A stretch of 64,000 nt of DNA from Palaemon carinicauda (lineage: Eukaryota; Arthropoda; Malacostraca; Decapoda; Palaemonidae): the NCBI RefSeq assembly GCF_036898095.1, contig NC_090745.1, positions 82,149,766 through 82,213,765 of the forward strand. The letters are read 5' to 3'. Within the stretch, counting starts at the first letter, position 1, and the number at the start of each line of letters is the position of its first letter. Below the pieces are notes generated by a model. The model was given only the letters and a program-made list of their open reading frames with translations. It searched no databases and was not told the DNA's origin. Shown one piece after another: positions 48,896-63,075 of the stretch. The translations under genes were made by a program, and so were the position numbers.

Positions 48896-51800
48896 ATTTA
48901 TATTTATGATTATGCCAATAAAGTATTAAGTGTTAATCAATGATTCTATAATATCTACTATACATAACAATTAATATTAATCATATATTATCTTTTCAAC
49001 ATCACATTTGAAAACAATAAAGACTAATGTTAAAGAATTCCCTGTACATAATTTTTTACAACCTGAACATCAAATTACTTTTGATATTTTTTATTTTATT
49101 TTTTTTAGTTTTTCAATTTCCCAGATGGTGTTATTTCCTTTTAGTTTTACAGTTTCCCAGATGGTGATACTAAGGGGTAGATCAGAAAATCATGAAGTAC
49201 CACAAGTAAAGTAGGAAAATTTTAAATTTACATTAGAGCACAAATATACCCAAAACCGCGTTTTTCTGGTTGCCAGCACGTAACCTATAGCTAACAGGCA
49301 GTGAATAAAGTGATTAATTAACTGATATATTGGTCCTCTTATCTGTTTTTCACGTGGAAGGGCCTTTAGAGCAGCGGGTAAGATCAGGACTGGCATTTCA
49401 ACTGTTTACATTGAACCTTAGGGAAGTACCAATATTCCGAGGCTGGAACTCTTGCAAAATGCAAGATAAAAAGCAAGAAAGAAAAACTTGAAATCGGTTC
49501 CTTTGACCATCGCCCTCGGTTGGAGCAGCAGCAACAGCAGCAGCAGCGTCTGAACTATTATTATGTAATAGTATTAATGGAAACATTGGTAGACTTAAAA
49601 AGGCATTTGTGGCTTTAGGCTGTAAATATATTTTATTTTTGTGCGATGGGTGACGATGGAAAGGTTTTGTACAGCAAGCTGTAGCTGCCATGGCCATATG
49701 TTGTACACAAAGATTCGATTCAAAGCCTTATGCGATACATTGCATATTCGAGCACATCACCATCGTCGCTTGATAGGAGGAGGTTAAAAGTTAGTTCTCT
49801 CCGGCACATGTTGGACATTAAACAAAAGGTTTCTTTACTACCATCTCTTCACTTCTGCTGGATAGAACGACTTAGCAAAGGGATTCAGCAACCCCAGATC
49901 TACATTCAGGAGATAGAATTGGTATAAAGAGAGTAGTATCATCTGCATATGCATAAGTAGCATCATCTGCATGTGCAATGATCTTGTTTTATAGGTCACA
50001 CCACATTCAACCTCGCAAGGATACTTTCCCAGCGATGTGGAGAAGACCAATGATATGGTGATTAGTAGATTTTAATGTTTTTGCTGATCAATGAATGTTT
50101 TATGGGAAAAAGTGTAAGATAATGTCATCTTTCGACTACATGTACAATGAAAGATTTGTTGTGTATCTTAAGAACTGGACAAACGTAACCGTAGATTTAA
50201 TTTACCATTTACCTTCAATTTCTTTTAAAGTTTTGGGATATCATCTTGGTAAAATGTTTAACCTTTTGGAGAGCCGCTGTCCTAAAACATCTTCATATTT
50301 TCTATCAGTTTGAGATAACATCTCGACAACACAACTCCCATTTTAACTTTACTAAACAACACATACACACGATTGCATGCATACCAATACGGAATCGAAC
50401 CTAACAACACAGTCATTCAATACTGACGTAAGTGCATATGATACAGCCTTAAACACATAATTTTTCATATCTATATATATGTATGTATATATATTCGTTA
50501 TTTGCTCGTAGTTATCTTTCACGGCACATTTGAAATGTACATCAGAATATAAAGTTTGTGTAAGTCAATCGCAGTTATACAAAGTCTTCAGTGCCCAAAA
50601 AAGAGCTACTGGAATTATCATTATTCATAATGAATCATTTTTTATCAGTAGTTCGAAACTACTTACAACAACAAGTCTAACAATAAGGTGATCACACATT
50701 CGTGTGTTCTCTACCGACGCCTGGTCGTTTTTGTACCATGACCATCGCAGCCTCAACGTCATGGAAGTCAGTAAGCATTATTATGCTGGGTGATTGTTCC
50801 TTTAGTCAGGACAAACGAGAGAGAGACTCACTAATGCGAAGTGATCAGAGAGAGAAAATCACTTAAGCAAAGTGATCTTGAGAAATAAATGTAGATGTTA
50901 CTTTCTGGCGTCCATTAGCTTGAAAAAAAGACTTATTACGATGATCATTGTAGGCAAACAACCTTAGAGACAAACTAATACCGCCTCACATGCGGCGCCT
51001 CCGAACTCTACACAAGAGCACTTGGAAATATGAAAACCCTAATATCTTACCAGTACACATTTGTTTCTTATTGTCTGACAAGACCAATTCTATTTTATTC
51101 ACGAATCATAACTTCTTTTTACAGCTAAGAGAGGGTGTTCAATCTCTACAGTGAACAGATTCTTGCCCACAGTGGTTTTCTGAGGACAGTTCCTTACAGA
51201 GCAGTAAAGTTAAAACTAGTTCGAAGTGACGCCTACACACCTTGGTATTTTCATATTTGAATTTAACTATGTTTTCCCTTTTGTTATTGTGATGGTCTTT
51301 CAGTGCGCTAAGAAAAAGGAGTTAGTTTATACTGTAAGAGAGAGAGAGAGCAGGGAATTCTCTTCGACTATATTCAGGGGAATTTAAAATAGGATTGAAA
51401 ACAGGGAATGTTAATTTCAGAAGAGCACTTCCCTTTGTATTAGAAATGGACATCTTTATCCCTACAGTTATCAGGGCAACATGAACTACAGATACTGGAG
51501 AAGTAGGGGAGGACACTCATTTGGCAGATACGAGTAGATTAACTTGCTGCCAACTATTTTTTTTTTAGCATTCGGTGCCAGCAAAGAACATTTTGTTATA
51601 ATACCTCAAGAAATTGATAGCATTTCATTATACAAGCGCAATTAATTTATTGAAACTTGGGTGGAACCAAAAGAAAAGACCCTTCTTGTTTCAATATGAG
51701 AACATAAGAGTAGCTTTTATTTCTCACCTGTGGTGATTACCATGACATTGTAGTGCTGGACTTTTATCTCTTGGGGGAACTGCAACGCGTGGAATAGTCA

Positions 51801-53449
51801 GCCAATAAGCTAAGTAAATTAATTACTTATAAATCAGGTAGAGATGATTATTTCCTGTATTCCAATCGTGATTTCCACATTATTTGCGAATTTACTGAAT
51901 CTTTTAAATAGAGAGGCTAGAAATTGCATGTTAATTAAAAAAAAATTGATGTAACTTCAATTGGTTATATCAAGAAACCTTGGCAAAACAACCAATTCAT
52001 AGTTACCCTGTGGAAAGAAATGATTTTGTCCAAGGGTAACAGTATAGGTCTCAAACCTCATATCCGTAGAAGAGATTGAATTATCAGTAAGAAATTAACG
52101 AGATTTCACAGAAGACACCCAAGTATTCCATTGGCAATGATCTAGGAAAGTCACATACACAAAAGGGATGGTTTACAAGTCTTACTATACTTGCAGTGCA
52201 GCTTCAATTTCTAGTAGCAAGTCAATAGAGAGTCCAGGGTACAAAACACCTGGGCTAGTAGAGTTGACAGATTTTATAGATATTTCTTAAATAGAAAGGA
52301 GAGGGGGAGGTCAGAAGTACACTTGAATTTGTTACGAAAAGAATATTTCAAATTCTATAAACTTTTCAAAATAGCAACACATATTAGATTGAATAATCAT
52401 ACAGCGAATCTACTCTTTTTAAAGAAATTACAATTCACACTATTGTCAAAGAATCAAAGAAGTACAATATCATACTTTAAATCTGCAATCATTCTCGTAT
52501 TCTAACGTTATCTTATTCAAAAAGTAACCTAGTCAACAGATACTACCTTTTTTTCTTGGCAAATGATTCCTTGTAAACTGCAGTCAATAAGATAACTTCA
52601 CAATATGTGAGAGATCAAAGGTTTCATAAACAAACCTAATTTCTGAACGGTGTTATGTAAGGTACGTTCTTTAAGATATTTACAACAGTTTTATTCTCTT
52701 ATTATCAAGAGAACATAGACAGTAAAACGATCATCCTATACAATTCATGTTTTGCATGTGACACTCCATAGTAATCAGGCGATAAACATAGTAGAGAACA
52801 GCATAGCCTTAAGTGATGATATAACACAGAGATAATGATGATGATGATCATGTCAGGATATGCACAAAGATTATCATAAATATTTTTTGTTTGTTTCTTC
52901 AACACCTGACACTTAGTTTATCATAGAAAGAAGGGTCGTCGGGAGTATGCGAACACATAGCTGTAGAAACTTGGACTGGTGTTTTATTTTATTATTTTTT
53001 TTTCTCTGGTCATCAAGTCTTTCTTAAATTCACAGTTTCTTCATATTGGAGCAAATCTGCAAAATTGAAGGATAAAAGTATGCTCCATTTTCATGATCAG
53101 GATCGTTTATCACTTTCTTCTATTTTGTGTTTCTATTCAAGTTCTCACAAAAGTGGAGATTATCAAAATAATTGTAAATACTGAAGACCTTCAATATACT
53201 TCAAGTGACGGAGATGTTATTAATATTTCCTAAAAGCCATTAGCCTCAGTTATGCCTTGGTTTCTATTGATATATGCAGTTTTGTTGAATGAAAGTATAT
53301 TACTCTCAAAATACATGTAAGCTGGGTTATTTTTCTGTCTTTAGGAATCGAGTGTATACTCTTTTATATTGATCTGAAATAACAATGATTTTTAATATGA
53401 GTGATTTACGGAAAACACTTTTGGCTCTTATTTACCCTAAAATGTGATA
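48896..53449. other. Unassigned AT-rich DNA, 4.5 kb
   Basis: Longest stretch without recognised structure. Minor items: a duplicated phrase TTTCCCAGATGGTG (49117, 49154); a CAG/CAA-type patch at 49525-49550, read as poly-Ala on the minus strand within an unsupported frame (49398-49697); AAGTGATC(A/T) repeats at 50839-50880; ATG/GAT triplets near 52833. No splice-supported exon found on either strand. Confidence 0.45.
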
Positions 53450-53805
53450 TTAAGCATTAGATTCCTTAATTCGTTCTAATGTTTTGAGTTTCTCTGGATC
53501 AAGATCTGGGGGTCCATCACTCGGACTGGGTGACTTTGGCGAAGATGATCGCTCGGAATCAATATCTCGGGCTCCTCCCTCAGCCCCTTCAAGTTCCATT
53601 CTCATTTCCATGGGTCCTTCGGGAGCTGGCGGAGGAGGTGGCTGCCTTCCCTCGTCATCAAGAACGAGCGCTTCTCCTTCGCAATCCGACTTTCCAATCT
53701 CGGGGAATGGGTCGTCATCATTGGGGTCCTGGTCAGCTTCAGCTCTGGAGTCCTCACCAGTACCTCCCAGATCATCATCCTGATTCTCCACCATTGGTGT
53801 CGCAG
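53450..53805 (-). CDS. Predicted terminal coding exon of an unrecognised gene (gene M, last exon)
   Basis: Minus-strand exon from an acceptor (CATCATAACAG, at 53806 and above) to TAA at 53450-53452. It enters with two bases completing a codon, exactly the phase left by the exon at 55320-55419. It encodes 117 residues after the split codon: a strongly acidic start (VENQDDDLGG, DPNDDDPFPE), a proline run with PMEMRMELEGAEGG, a Ser/Pro block (SERSSSPKSPSPSDG), and a short helical end, LDPEKLKTLERIKESNA. GC content is far above its surroundings. The composition suggests a disordered C-terminal tail with possible proline-directed phosphorylation sites. I do not recognise the family. Confidence 0.75.
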
Positions 53806-54134
53806 CTGTTATGATGATTTGAGCTACACCTAGACCTGTGGCGTTGTAGTTTTGGAGGTGGCATCAGTTAACAGAATTTGCAGGGATAATTAAGATTTTG
53901 TTAAGTTGTTTTATGGCTATGGTTAAGATCACATTTTACAGTTTACTGTATCACTAACTTATATATGCAATTTACTGTTATATGTATTATCACTAGTGCA
54001 TTTCTTGATATTTTAGATTCAATGAATCATGTAATAATGGATTAACAGTGAATAAAAAATTTTGTGCGTGGCGTCTACTCTATATAAACAGAGAAAAGTG
54101 TGCGCTTACTAATTTGGATACTGTAATGTGACTG

Positions 54135-54395
54135 TCAAGCATCATATAGGAAATAAATTTCTTGTGTGACACTCTCCTTTCCCACATGCAATGGCTTTTG
54201 GGAAGGCCCTATGGCGGGGGTCTTCCGAGGAGGAGGAGGAGGTGGAGGTGGAGGAGGATCTATAACTTTTAGCAGTTCTACACAATCACATACCAGGATG
54301 CTCCAACACCTGACAAACTGAGGATCCAATTCGTGCTTTACGGCTTGCAGAAACCCGCTCCCATTTCTACGGTAATAAAAACAGAGACACACCAA
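54135..54395 (-). other. Open minus-strand frame with poly-proline, possible extra exon
   Basis: 86 codons stay open between the last two exons of gene M, with ten consecutive prolines and a KTPAIGPSQKPLHVGKE segment. A donor-like GTATGT (complement at about 54284-54289) and several weak AG sites exist, but no acceptor/donor pair preserves the phase between the flanking exons. It could be an alternative exon or a chance frame over GGA repeats. Confidence 0.25.
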
Positions 54396-54539
54396 TATCC
54401 AAACTACTGTTATTAGTCTGGATTATTTTATTCTTTTCTTAAAACAAGAAATGGGTTCAGGCTTTTCTACGTGTTTGTCTTTTAGCTTAGTGTGAGAAGA
54501 TATTTATACAGGGAAAGGTGAAAATGAAGGTTCGTGTTT

Positions 54540-55319
<780 letters not shown>

Positions 55320-55419
55320 CATCACTTGATTTGCTGCTCTCGTCGAAGGGGAATTTCGAGTGTTTTTCTTTCTTGGTTGACCCTTTGCTGCCCCGGCTTT
55401 TCTTCCCGGAGGCGTCTCG
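55320..55419 (-). CDS. Predicted internal exon of gene M
   Basis: 100 bp on the minus strand between acceptor CTATCTACCCGCAG and consensus donor GATG|GTGAGT. Phase 0 at its 5' end (after the exon at 56776-56892) and one base over at its 3' end, matching the two-base start of the last exon. It encodes about 33 residues: RDASGKKSRGSKGSTKKEKH then SKFPFDESSKSSD. This is very basic in the first half and acidic/serine-rich at the end, like a nuclear-localisation or phospholipid/RNA-binding linker, but no domain is recognised. Confidence 0.78.
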
Positions 55420-56172
55420 CTGCGGGTAGATAGTCAAGGTGAATAAGGTCCATTCATCATTTGGCTCTGCAGTGAATGTAATCCCCTTGGAAACTGAGAT
55501 TTAATTAAAATTCATGTTTCCATCTATTGATTTAATTAAAGGGAACTGAACTCTGAAATTCTTTTCCGAAATGTACGCAGAATGTATAATTTTGTTTTTT
55601 TAGACTCACAAAAAGTTGAATTGTTTTCTAAAAGATTAGAATTATAAATTCTTTGAAGGATTCATTATTGTAAGGATAACTTAAGCAACCACAAAAGTGC
55701 ACAACAATCCGTGCCAAAGTCTATAGCTTGTCACTTGAAAAGGCTAGATATAAATGGTTGAAGCTAAGATTCTATTTGATGGAACATACAGATCGCATGC
55801 CTTTATGATGTAAAATATTCGAAGCCTATTATTTATATCTAAAGGTGAGGTTGCCACAATGGCAACTTCTGATTAGAGCATCCTGCAGCAAAACGACATA
55901 TCGGGGACCCAGAAACACTTAAGGACCCCGATTGTCAAGCTTGCCATAAATGCTCATGATCCAGCTATGTGGGGTTTGTAACGGAATAAAACGAACATGC
56001 TGCAGAATCCTGCCATTGATTAAGTATCTAAAGACTATTTGGCCTTGGTTACTATGCAATAGCTATGAAATCTCGTAAGATTTGTTGCAGTTTGAGCTCC
56101 AGAAATAGAAAAGGGAAGTTTATAGTCAAGTGCAATAGGTAAAGTTGAAACCATTAGACTTGTGTATATACA

Positions 56173-56269
<97 letters not shown>

Positions 56270-56775
56270 TATAGCCGCTTCAACTTCTAGTGTCTAAGCA
56301 AAAACATTGTTTATTTGAGCGAATTATCACTAAGAGCTGAAGAAAAGTATTAACCTACCTACCTTTTCATTCTCGTTCAAGTGTTAAGTTACACAGATCT
56401 GCCTTATCATTGTCATTTTCTAAATACGGAAATAATTCACTTTAATTCATTTAAGAATACTCACTCTCTTGTCATGCGGATTTTCTAATACAAATTTTAA
56501 CATGAGTGGCACAGACATGTACCTGAACAGAAAACTCTTTGAATTCATGCTATTGGGATATAGCCGGTGTTAGAAATAGATTTAAGTGCATAATACATTT
56601 TTTCAGTTTATTTTACTGTATACTCTTGGGCCAACAGAGGAAATGTAGCTTCTATCGATTAAGTTGGGTTAGAGTGAGAAAATCTGTGTTTAGACAGGCA
56701 AATGGATAGAGAGAGAGATGATCATTCTTAAATGTTTGCAACAATAACTCATGAGTCTACCTAGGGCTTCTTCAC
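55420..56775. other. Predicted intron sequence of gene M with (TA)n array
   Basis: A TA array occupies 56173-56266. A donor-like AAAAG|GTAGGT on the minus strand (about 56356-56366) was checked; the short sequence before it has stops in every frame. Confidence 0.4.
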
Positions 56776-56892
56776 CTGTTGAGGAGCCTCAGCAGTAGGG
56801 GGTGCCTCAGAGGGTTCCTCAGAGGCTACCTCAGTTGGCACTTCTGGGACCTCCTTCTCCTGAAGTGGCTCAATACTACCATCTTCGACGTC
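56776..56892 (-). CDS. Predicted internal exon of gene M
   Basis: 117 bp on the minus strand between a TGTGTGTGTGTAG acceptor and donor CAG|GTGAAG, phase 0 at both ends. It encodes 39 residues: DVEDGSIEPLQEKEVPEVPT, then EVASEEPSEAPPTAEAPQQ. This is a Glu/Pro/Ala/Val-rich imperfect repeat of PE/EVP/EEPSEAP, typical of extended disordered linkers in structural or scaffold proteins. Together with the two downstream exons it gives 573 bp, an exact multiple of three including the stop. No exon further upstream was found before the satellite arrays. Confidence 0.75.
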
Positions 56893-57690
56893 CTACACAC
56901 ACACATATCCGAGTCAGGCATAAAAAGTCAAAAAGGAAATTGAAGAAATACATAATTCCACACATATAAAAAAAGACAATTTTGAGGGCTGGGTGTAATT
57001 AGAGAAAAATTACAAAAGAGCATTTCAAAGTTGCTAGTGAAAGTACTGTTTCAAAAAGACTAGTAGTAGGTACAGTGTCCAAGAAATTTTGAAGGACGTA
57101 AATCTTTATACTTCATGCAAGATTGTAGATAGTAAGTACAAAAATACAGAAGTAATTATAAAAGGATGTGCATCGTTTCATCTGAGTACAGTTGATCTGA
57201 AAGAATACAAACTCATAAATGAATCTGCTGGGGCCGGGGTTATTTTGGTGCTGGGCTTAAATATTGCTGATTTCATTTCCTACTTCATTCTTTCTCTTTA
57301 TGATTCGGGTGTAAGATAGCAGGTATTAGGGGGTACAAGAATGGAAAGGTTAAGGACTTGACTAGATAAGAAGCTAAAAGAGAGTTGCTAAAATGGCATA
57401 GGTAAGGTATTACAGAGACACAGAATTGAGTTGCCACAAAATATGCAAACATAAGCGTTCCTTTAGTCCAGCTAAAATGGGTTGAGAATTGAAGAAGGTT
57501 AGAGCTGTTGTACTTTCTCAACTTGATTCACCACCTTCCATGGATAAAAGGGAATGATTTGGTGATTATGACAAAATTTATTAGCAACATTGCCATATAT
57601 TCCTGTATAATCGTGGATTTAGAGAATGATGGTGAGATGAGAAACGTTCTACTACCGCTGTCTCATGCAATTCTCAACACTTTGTAGCTG
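56893..57690. other. Predicted intron or upstream sequence, nothing recognised
   Basis: AT-rich unique DNA. Frames at 57089-57319 (plus) and 57285-57521 (minus) have no splice or domain support. Confidence 0.35.
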
Positions 57691-60600
57691 GCTGATAATA
57701 GGGTCTGGATGAAGTCCCTAGAATAGCAGGGATAAGGAGTTACTAATGGAGCCTGGAAGAGGAGTCATCCAAATGAGAAGGATAAGGTGTTGCTAATAGA
57801 GTCTAGAAGAGGAGTCTTCAAAATGACATGGATAAGTAGTTACTAAGAGGGTCTGAATGAAGAATCAAGTAAATGGAAAGGATAAAGATTTGCTAATAGG
57901 GTCTGAATAAGGAGCCACCCTAATGGCAGAGATAAGGAGTTGTTTGGTGGGTCCGGACAGAGGGAGTCCCTCAAAATGTTTATAATATAGTCCAGATGAG
58001 AAGTCACTAAACTGACAGGGATAATGAGTTATTTATATGGTTCCGATGAGAAATTGCCCAATTATCAAAGCTAATCAGTTGTTAATAGTCTATGAAGAGA
58101 CACTCAAATAGCAGGTGTAAGGAGTTGCTAATACGGTCTGCATAAGGAGTTACCCAAATGGAATGGTTAAAGAGCTACTAATAGGGTCTGTATGAGGAAT
58201 CCCCAAATTGGCAAGGATAAGGACTTGCAAGGTCCTTTATAAGGAGTCACCCTAATGGTATGGATATGAAGTTGCTAGTGGATTGTTGGGGAGAGGTCAC
58301 CAAAATGACAGGGATAAGGTCCTGAGAAAAAGTTATCATATGAGTAGTAACCCAGTTTACAAGGATAATTGGTTTTTGATAGGGTTTGGAGGAGGAGTTA
58401 CCCAACTGGTAGGGATAAGTTGTTGCTGATGGGGTTTGAATGACCAATCACTAAAATGGCAGGATAAGGTGTTGCTCGTATAGGTGGATGTAGAATCCCC
58501 AAAAGGGCCATTAATAGGGTTAGGATGAGGAGTCACTGAAGTTGCAGGAATAAGGAGTTGCCATTAGGCTCTGTGTAAAGAATCACCAAAAGGACGGAGG
58601 TAAGGATTAGCTAATAGGGTCTTAATCAGGAGTTATCCAAATGCCAGGAATAAACGGTTGTTTTTATGCTCTGGATAAGGTATCACTAAAATGTCAGGGA
58701 TAAGGAGTTGATGTTAGGCTCTGGGTAAGGAATTACCAAAATGGCAGAGATAAGGAGTTGCTAATGGGGTTTGGATTAGGAGTCACCCAAATGACCAAAA
58801 TAAAGAGTTCCTGTTAGTCTGTGTAAGGAGTCACCCAAATAACAGGAATAAGATATTGCTTTAGGCTCTGTGTAAGAAGTAACCCAAATGACTGGAATAA
58901 ACAGTTGCTGTTAATCTGTGTAAAGAGTCACCTAAATGACAGGAATAAAGAGTTGTTGTTAGTCTGTGTAAGAAATCACCCAAATTACAAGAGTAAACAG
59001 TCGTTGTTAGTCTCTGTGTAAGAAGTAACCCAAATGACGGGAATAAGGAGTTGTTTTAGGCTCTGTGTAAGGAGTAACCCAAATGACTGACATAAAGAGT
59101 TGCAGTTGTCTCTATGTAAAGCGTCACACAAACCACAGGAATAAAGAGTTTTGTTATTCTCTGTGTAAAGAATAACCCAAATGACTAGAATAAGTGTTGC
59201 TGTTAGTCTGTGTAAGGAGTCACCCAAATTACATGAGTAAAGAGTTGTTGTTATTCTCTGTGTAAGGAGTAACCCAAATGACTAGAATAAAGAGTTGCAG
59301 TTAGTCTGTGTAAGAAGTCACCCAAATTACTGGAGTAAAGAGTTGTTGTTAGTCTCTGTGTAAGGAGTCTCCCAAATGGCAGAAATAAAGAGTTGCTGTT
59401 AGTCTGTGTAAGGAGTAACCAAAATGACTGGAATAAATAGTTGCTGTTAATCTGTGTAAGGAGTCACCTAAATGACAGGAATGAAGAGTAGTTGTTAGTC
59501 TGTGTAAGACGTCACCCAAATTACAGGAGTAAAAAGTTGTTGTTAGTTTCTGTGTAAGGCGTAACCCAAATGACTGGAATAAAGAGTTGAAGTTAGTTTG
59601 TGTAAGAAGTCACCCAAATTACAGGAGTAAAGGGTTGTTTTTAGTCTCTGTGTTAGGAGTCTCCCAAATGACAGAAATAAAGAGTTGCTGTTAGTCTGTG
59701 TAAGGAGTCACCTAAATGACAGGAATATGTAAGGAGTAACCCAAATGACTGGCATAAAGAGTTACAGTTGGTCTCTATGTAAGGCGTCACCAAAACCACA
59801 TGAATAAAGAGTTTTGTTATTCTCTGCGTATGGAATAACCCAAATGACTGGAATAAACAGTTGTTGTTAGTCTCTGTGTAAGGAGTCACCCAAATTATAG
59901 GAGTAAACCGTTGTTGTTAGTCTCTGTGTAAGGAGTCACCCAAATGACAGGAATAAAGAGTTGTTGTTAGTCTCTGTGTAAGGAGTAGCCCAAATGACAG
60001 GAATAAAGAGTTGCTGTTAGGCTGTGTGTAAGGAGTCACCCAAATGACAGGAATAAAGAGTTGCTTTAGGCTCTCTGTAAGGAGTAACCCAAATGACTGG
60101 AATAAAGAGTTCCTGTTAGTCTCTGTGTAAGGAGTCACCCAAATGATAGGAATAAAGAGTTGCTTTAGGCTCTGTGTAAGGAGTCACCTAAATGACAGGA
60201 ATAAAGAGTTGCTGTTAGTCTCTGTGTAAGGAATAACCCAAATGACTGGAAAATTGAGTTGCTATTAGTCTGTGTAAGGAGTCACCTAAATGACCGGATA
60301 AAGAGTTGTTGTTAGTCTCTGTGTAAGGAGTCTCCAAAAGACAAGAATAAAGAGTTGTTGTTAGTCTCAGTGCAAGGAGTCACCCAAATGATATGAATAA
60401 AGAGTTGCTGTTAGTCTGTGTAAGAAGTCACCCAAATGACAGGAATAAAGAATTGTTGTTAGTCTCTGTGTAAGAAGTCTCCGAAATGACAAGAATGAAG
60501 AGTTGTTAGTCTCAGTGCAAGGAGTCACCCAAATGACAGTAGTAAACAGTTGTTGTTAGTCTCTGTGTAAGGAGTAGCCCAAATGACTGGAATAAAGAGT

Positions 60601-61650
60601 TGCTTTAGGCTCTGTGTAAGGAGTCACCCAAATGACAGGAATAAAGAGTTGCTTTAGGCTCTATGTGAGGAGTAACCTAAATGGCAGGAATAAAGAGTTG
60701 CTTTAGGCTCTGTGTAAGGAGTCACCCAAATGACAGGAATAAAGAGTTGTTTAGGCTCTGTGTAAGGAGTCACCTAAATGACAGGAATAAAGAGTTGCTT
60801 TAGTCTCTATGTGAGGAGTAACCTAAATGACAGGAATAAAGAGTTGCTTTAGGCTCTGTGTAAGGAGTCACCCAAATGAAAGGAATAAAGAGTTGCTTTA
60901 GGCTCTGTGTAAGGAGTCACCCAATTGACAGGAATAAAGAGTGGCTTTAGGCTCTCTGTCAGGAGTAACCCAAATGATTCGAATAAAGAGTTGCTGTTAG
61001 TCTCTGTGTATGGAGTAACCCAAATGATTGGAATAAAGAGTTGTTGTTAGTTTCTGTGCAAGGAGTCACCCAAATGACAGGAATAAAGAGTTGCTTCAGG
61101 CTCAGTATAAGGAGTAACCCAAATGACTGGAATAAAGAGTTGCTGTTAGTATGCATAAGGAGCCACCCAAATGACAGGCGTAAAGAGTTGTTGTTAGTCT
61201 CTGTATAAGGAGTCACCCAAATGACAGGGGTAAAGAGTTGTTGTAAGTCTCTGTGTAAGGAGTCACCCAAATTATAGGAGTAAAGAGTTGATGTTAGTCT
61301 CTGTGTAAGGAGTCTCCCAAATGACAAAATAAAGAGTTGCTGTTAGTCTGTGTAAGGAGTCACCCAAATAACATGAATAAAGAGTTGCTTTAGGCTTTGT
61401 GCAAGGAGTAACCCAAATGATTGGAATAAAAAGTGGCTGTTAGTCTCTGTGTACGGAGTCACCCATGTGAGAGGAATAAAAAGAGTTACTTTAGGCTCTG
61501 TGTAAGGAGTCACCCAAATGACAGGAATAAGAAGTTGCAATTAGGCTCTAGGTGAGTCATTGCCAAAAGGAGTGGTCAACAGGTTCTGGATAAGGGGTCA
61601 TCCAATTTTCTGGGATATTGTGTTGCTATTATGGTTGTGACTAGGAGTTA
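57691..61650. repeat. 48-50-bp satellite array, about 80 copies
   Basis: Consensus unit in the middle: AATAAAGAGTTGCTTTAGGC, TCTGTGTAAGGAGTCACCCA, AATGACAGG (49 bp). A second form has TGCTGTTAGTCTCTGTG (50 bp) and a third lacks a CT pair (48 bp). The core (about 59.9-61.4 kb) is most uniform. The left edge (57.7-58.9 kb) keeps the older form AATAGGGTCTGGATGAGGAGTC. The right edge fades out by 61.65 kb. The period is mostly not a multiple of three, and the repeated minus-strand frames (SFGLLLTQ, VIWVTPYTE) reflect the repeat, not a gene. Confidence 0.95.
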
Positions 61651-61849
61651 CTATTCATAAGGGATGTCATAAGGGAAGAGAAAACAATTCCAAAAAAGGC
61701 AAACGTAAGGATATGGTCTCTGAATATGGAGTTGCATGAGGAGTTACTTGAAAGTCAAGCTTAGTGTATGGCTAAAATGGCAAGTATAGTTTATTGCCAT
61801 GATAGTCTGAATAAAGAGTTGCCTAGATGGCAAGGGCAGAATTTACCAA

Positions 61850-63075
61850 AAGGGTAGGAATAAGGAGCTGTTAAAGGACAGGTATAAGGTATTGCTTATG
61901 GGTTGAAAGCAAGAAATATGTAGTTAAAAGAGCAGGTATAAAGGATCATTAAATTTCGGGGAAAAGGTGGGCTATCAAAGGGCAGTCATAAGATATTGCC
62001 AATGGAGTGGAATCCAATGGCAATGAATGTGTAGTTAGAACAGCAGGTATAAAAGCTCATTAAAATTTCAGGACAAGGAGCTATCAAAGGGTATGGCCTG
62101 TGGGGTGAAAGCAAAATGGAATGGAATAAGTAAAATTAGAACAGCAGGTATAAAAGATAATTAAATTTGAGGAATAAAGATCTGTTATAAAGGGCAGGTT
62201 TAAGGTATTGCCAATTGGGTGAAATCAAGATGGAAACGAATATGTAAAGTTAGAACAGTAGTTATAAAGGCTAATTAAATTTGTGGAACAAAGAGCTGTC
62301 ATTGGGCAGGTATAAGGTATTGCCAATGCGGTGAAATCAAGTGGCAAGGAGAAGAGAGTTCGAAAAGGAGATATAAAAGATAATTAAATTTAGGGGATGA
62401 GGAGCAGTCAAAAGGCGAGTATGAGATATTGCCAATAGGGTGACATCAAGCTGGCATGAAATATGTAGAGTTGAAAAAGCAAGTGTAAAGGATTATTAAA
62501 TTTAGTGGATGAGGAGCTGTCAAAAGTCAGGTAGGAGGTATTGTTAATAGGGTGAAATGAAGATGGCAAGGAATATGTAGAGTAGAAAGAGCAGATATAA
62601 AATATCATTAAATTTAGGGGATGGGTAGCTGTCAAAAGCAGGTGTGAGGTATTGACAATAGGGTGAAATCAAGATGGTAACGAATATGTAGAGTTGAAAA
62701 AGCAGGTGTAAAGGATCATTAAATTTAGGGGATGAGGAGCTGTTAGAAGGCAGGTATAAGGTATTGCTAATGGAGTGAAATCAAGATGGCAAGGAATATG
62801 TAGAGTTGAAAGAGCAGGTGTAAAGGATCATTGAATTTAGGAGATGAGGAGCTGTCAAAAGGCAGGTATGAGGTATTGCCAATAGGGTGAAATCAAGATG
62901 GCAAGAAATATGTATAGTTGAAAGAGCAGGTGTAAAGGATCATTGAATTTGGGCGATGAGGAGCTGTCAAAAGGCAGGTATAAGGTGTTGTCAATGGGTT
63001 GAATTAAAAATCTCAAGAACTAGAAAGGCATAGTAAAAACTGATGTAAAGGATCATCAATTTTTGTGAATAAGGC
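61850..63075. repeat. ~112-bp tandem repeat, about 10 copies, related to the satellite
   Basis: Unit: GGTATAAGGTATTGCCAATA, GGGTGAAATCAAGATGGCAA, GGAATATGTAGAGTTGAAAG, AGCAGGTGTAAAGGATCATT, AAATTTAGGGGATGAGGAGC, TGTCAAAAGGCA. Start points recur every 97-114 bp from 61.9 to 63.0 kb. ATAAGG(A/T)(G/A)TTGC(C/T)AATAGGGT and GGATGAGGAGC/TGTC...GGCAGG are shared with the older form of the 49-bp array. Confidence 0.92.

Noticed and set aside
49398..49697. Minus-strand 99-codon frame with a poly-alanine run
   Set aside because: The alanines come from a CAG/CAA-like repeat; no splice sites or domain.
56340..56400. Donor-like AAAAG|GTAGGT on the minus strand, candidate extra exon of gene M
   Set aside because: The short preceding segment contains stops in all frames.
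58247..61540. Minus-strand frames with repeated SFGLLLTQ / VIWVTPYTE motifs, looking like a repeat protein
   Set aside because: The 48-50-bp satellite is usually not a multiple of three, stops recur between frames, and there is no splice or start context.
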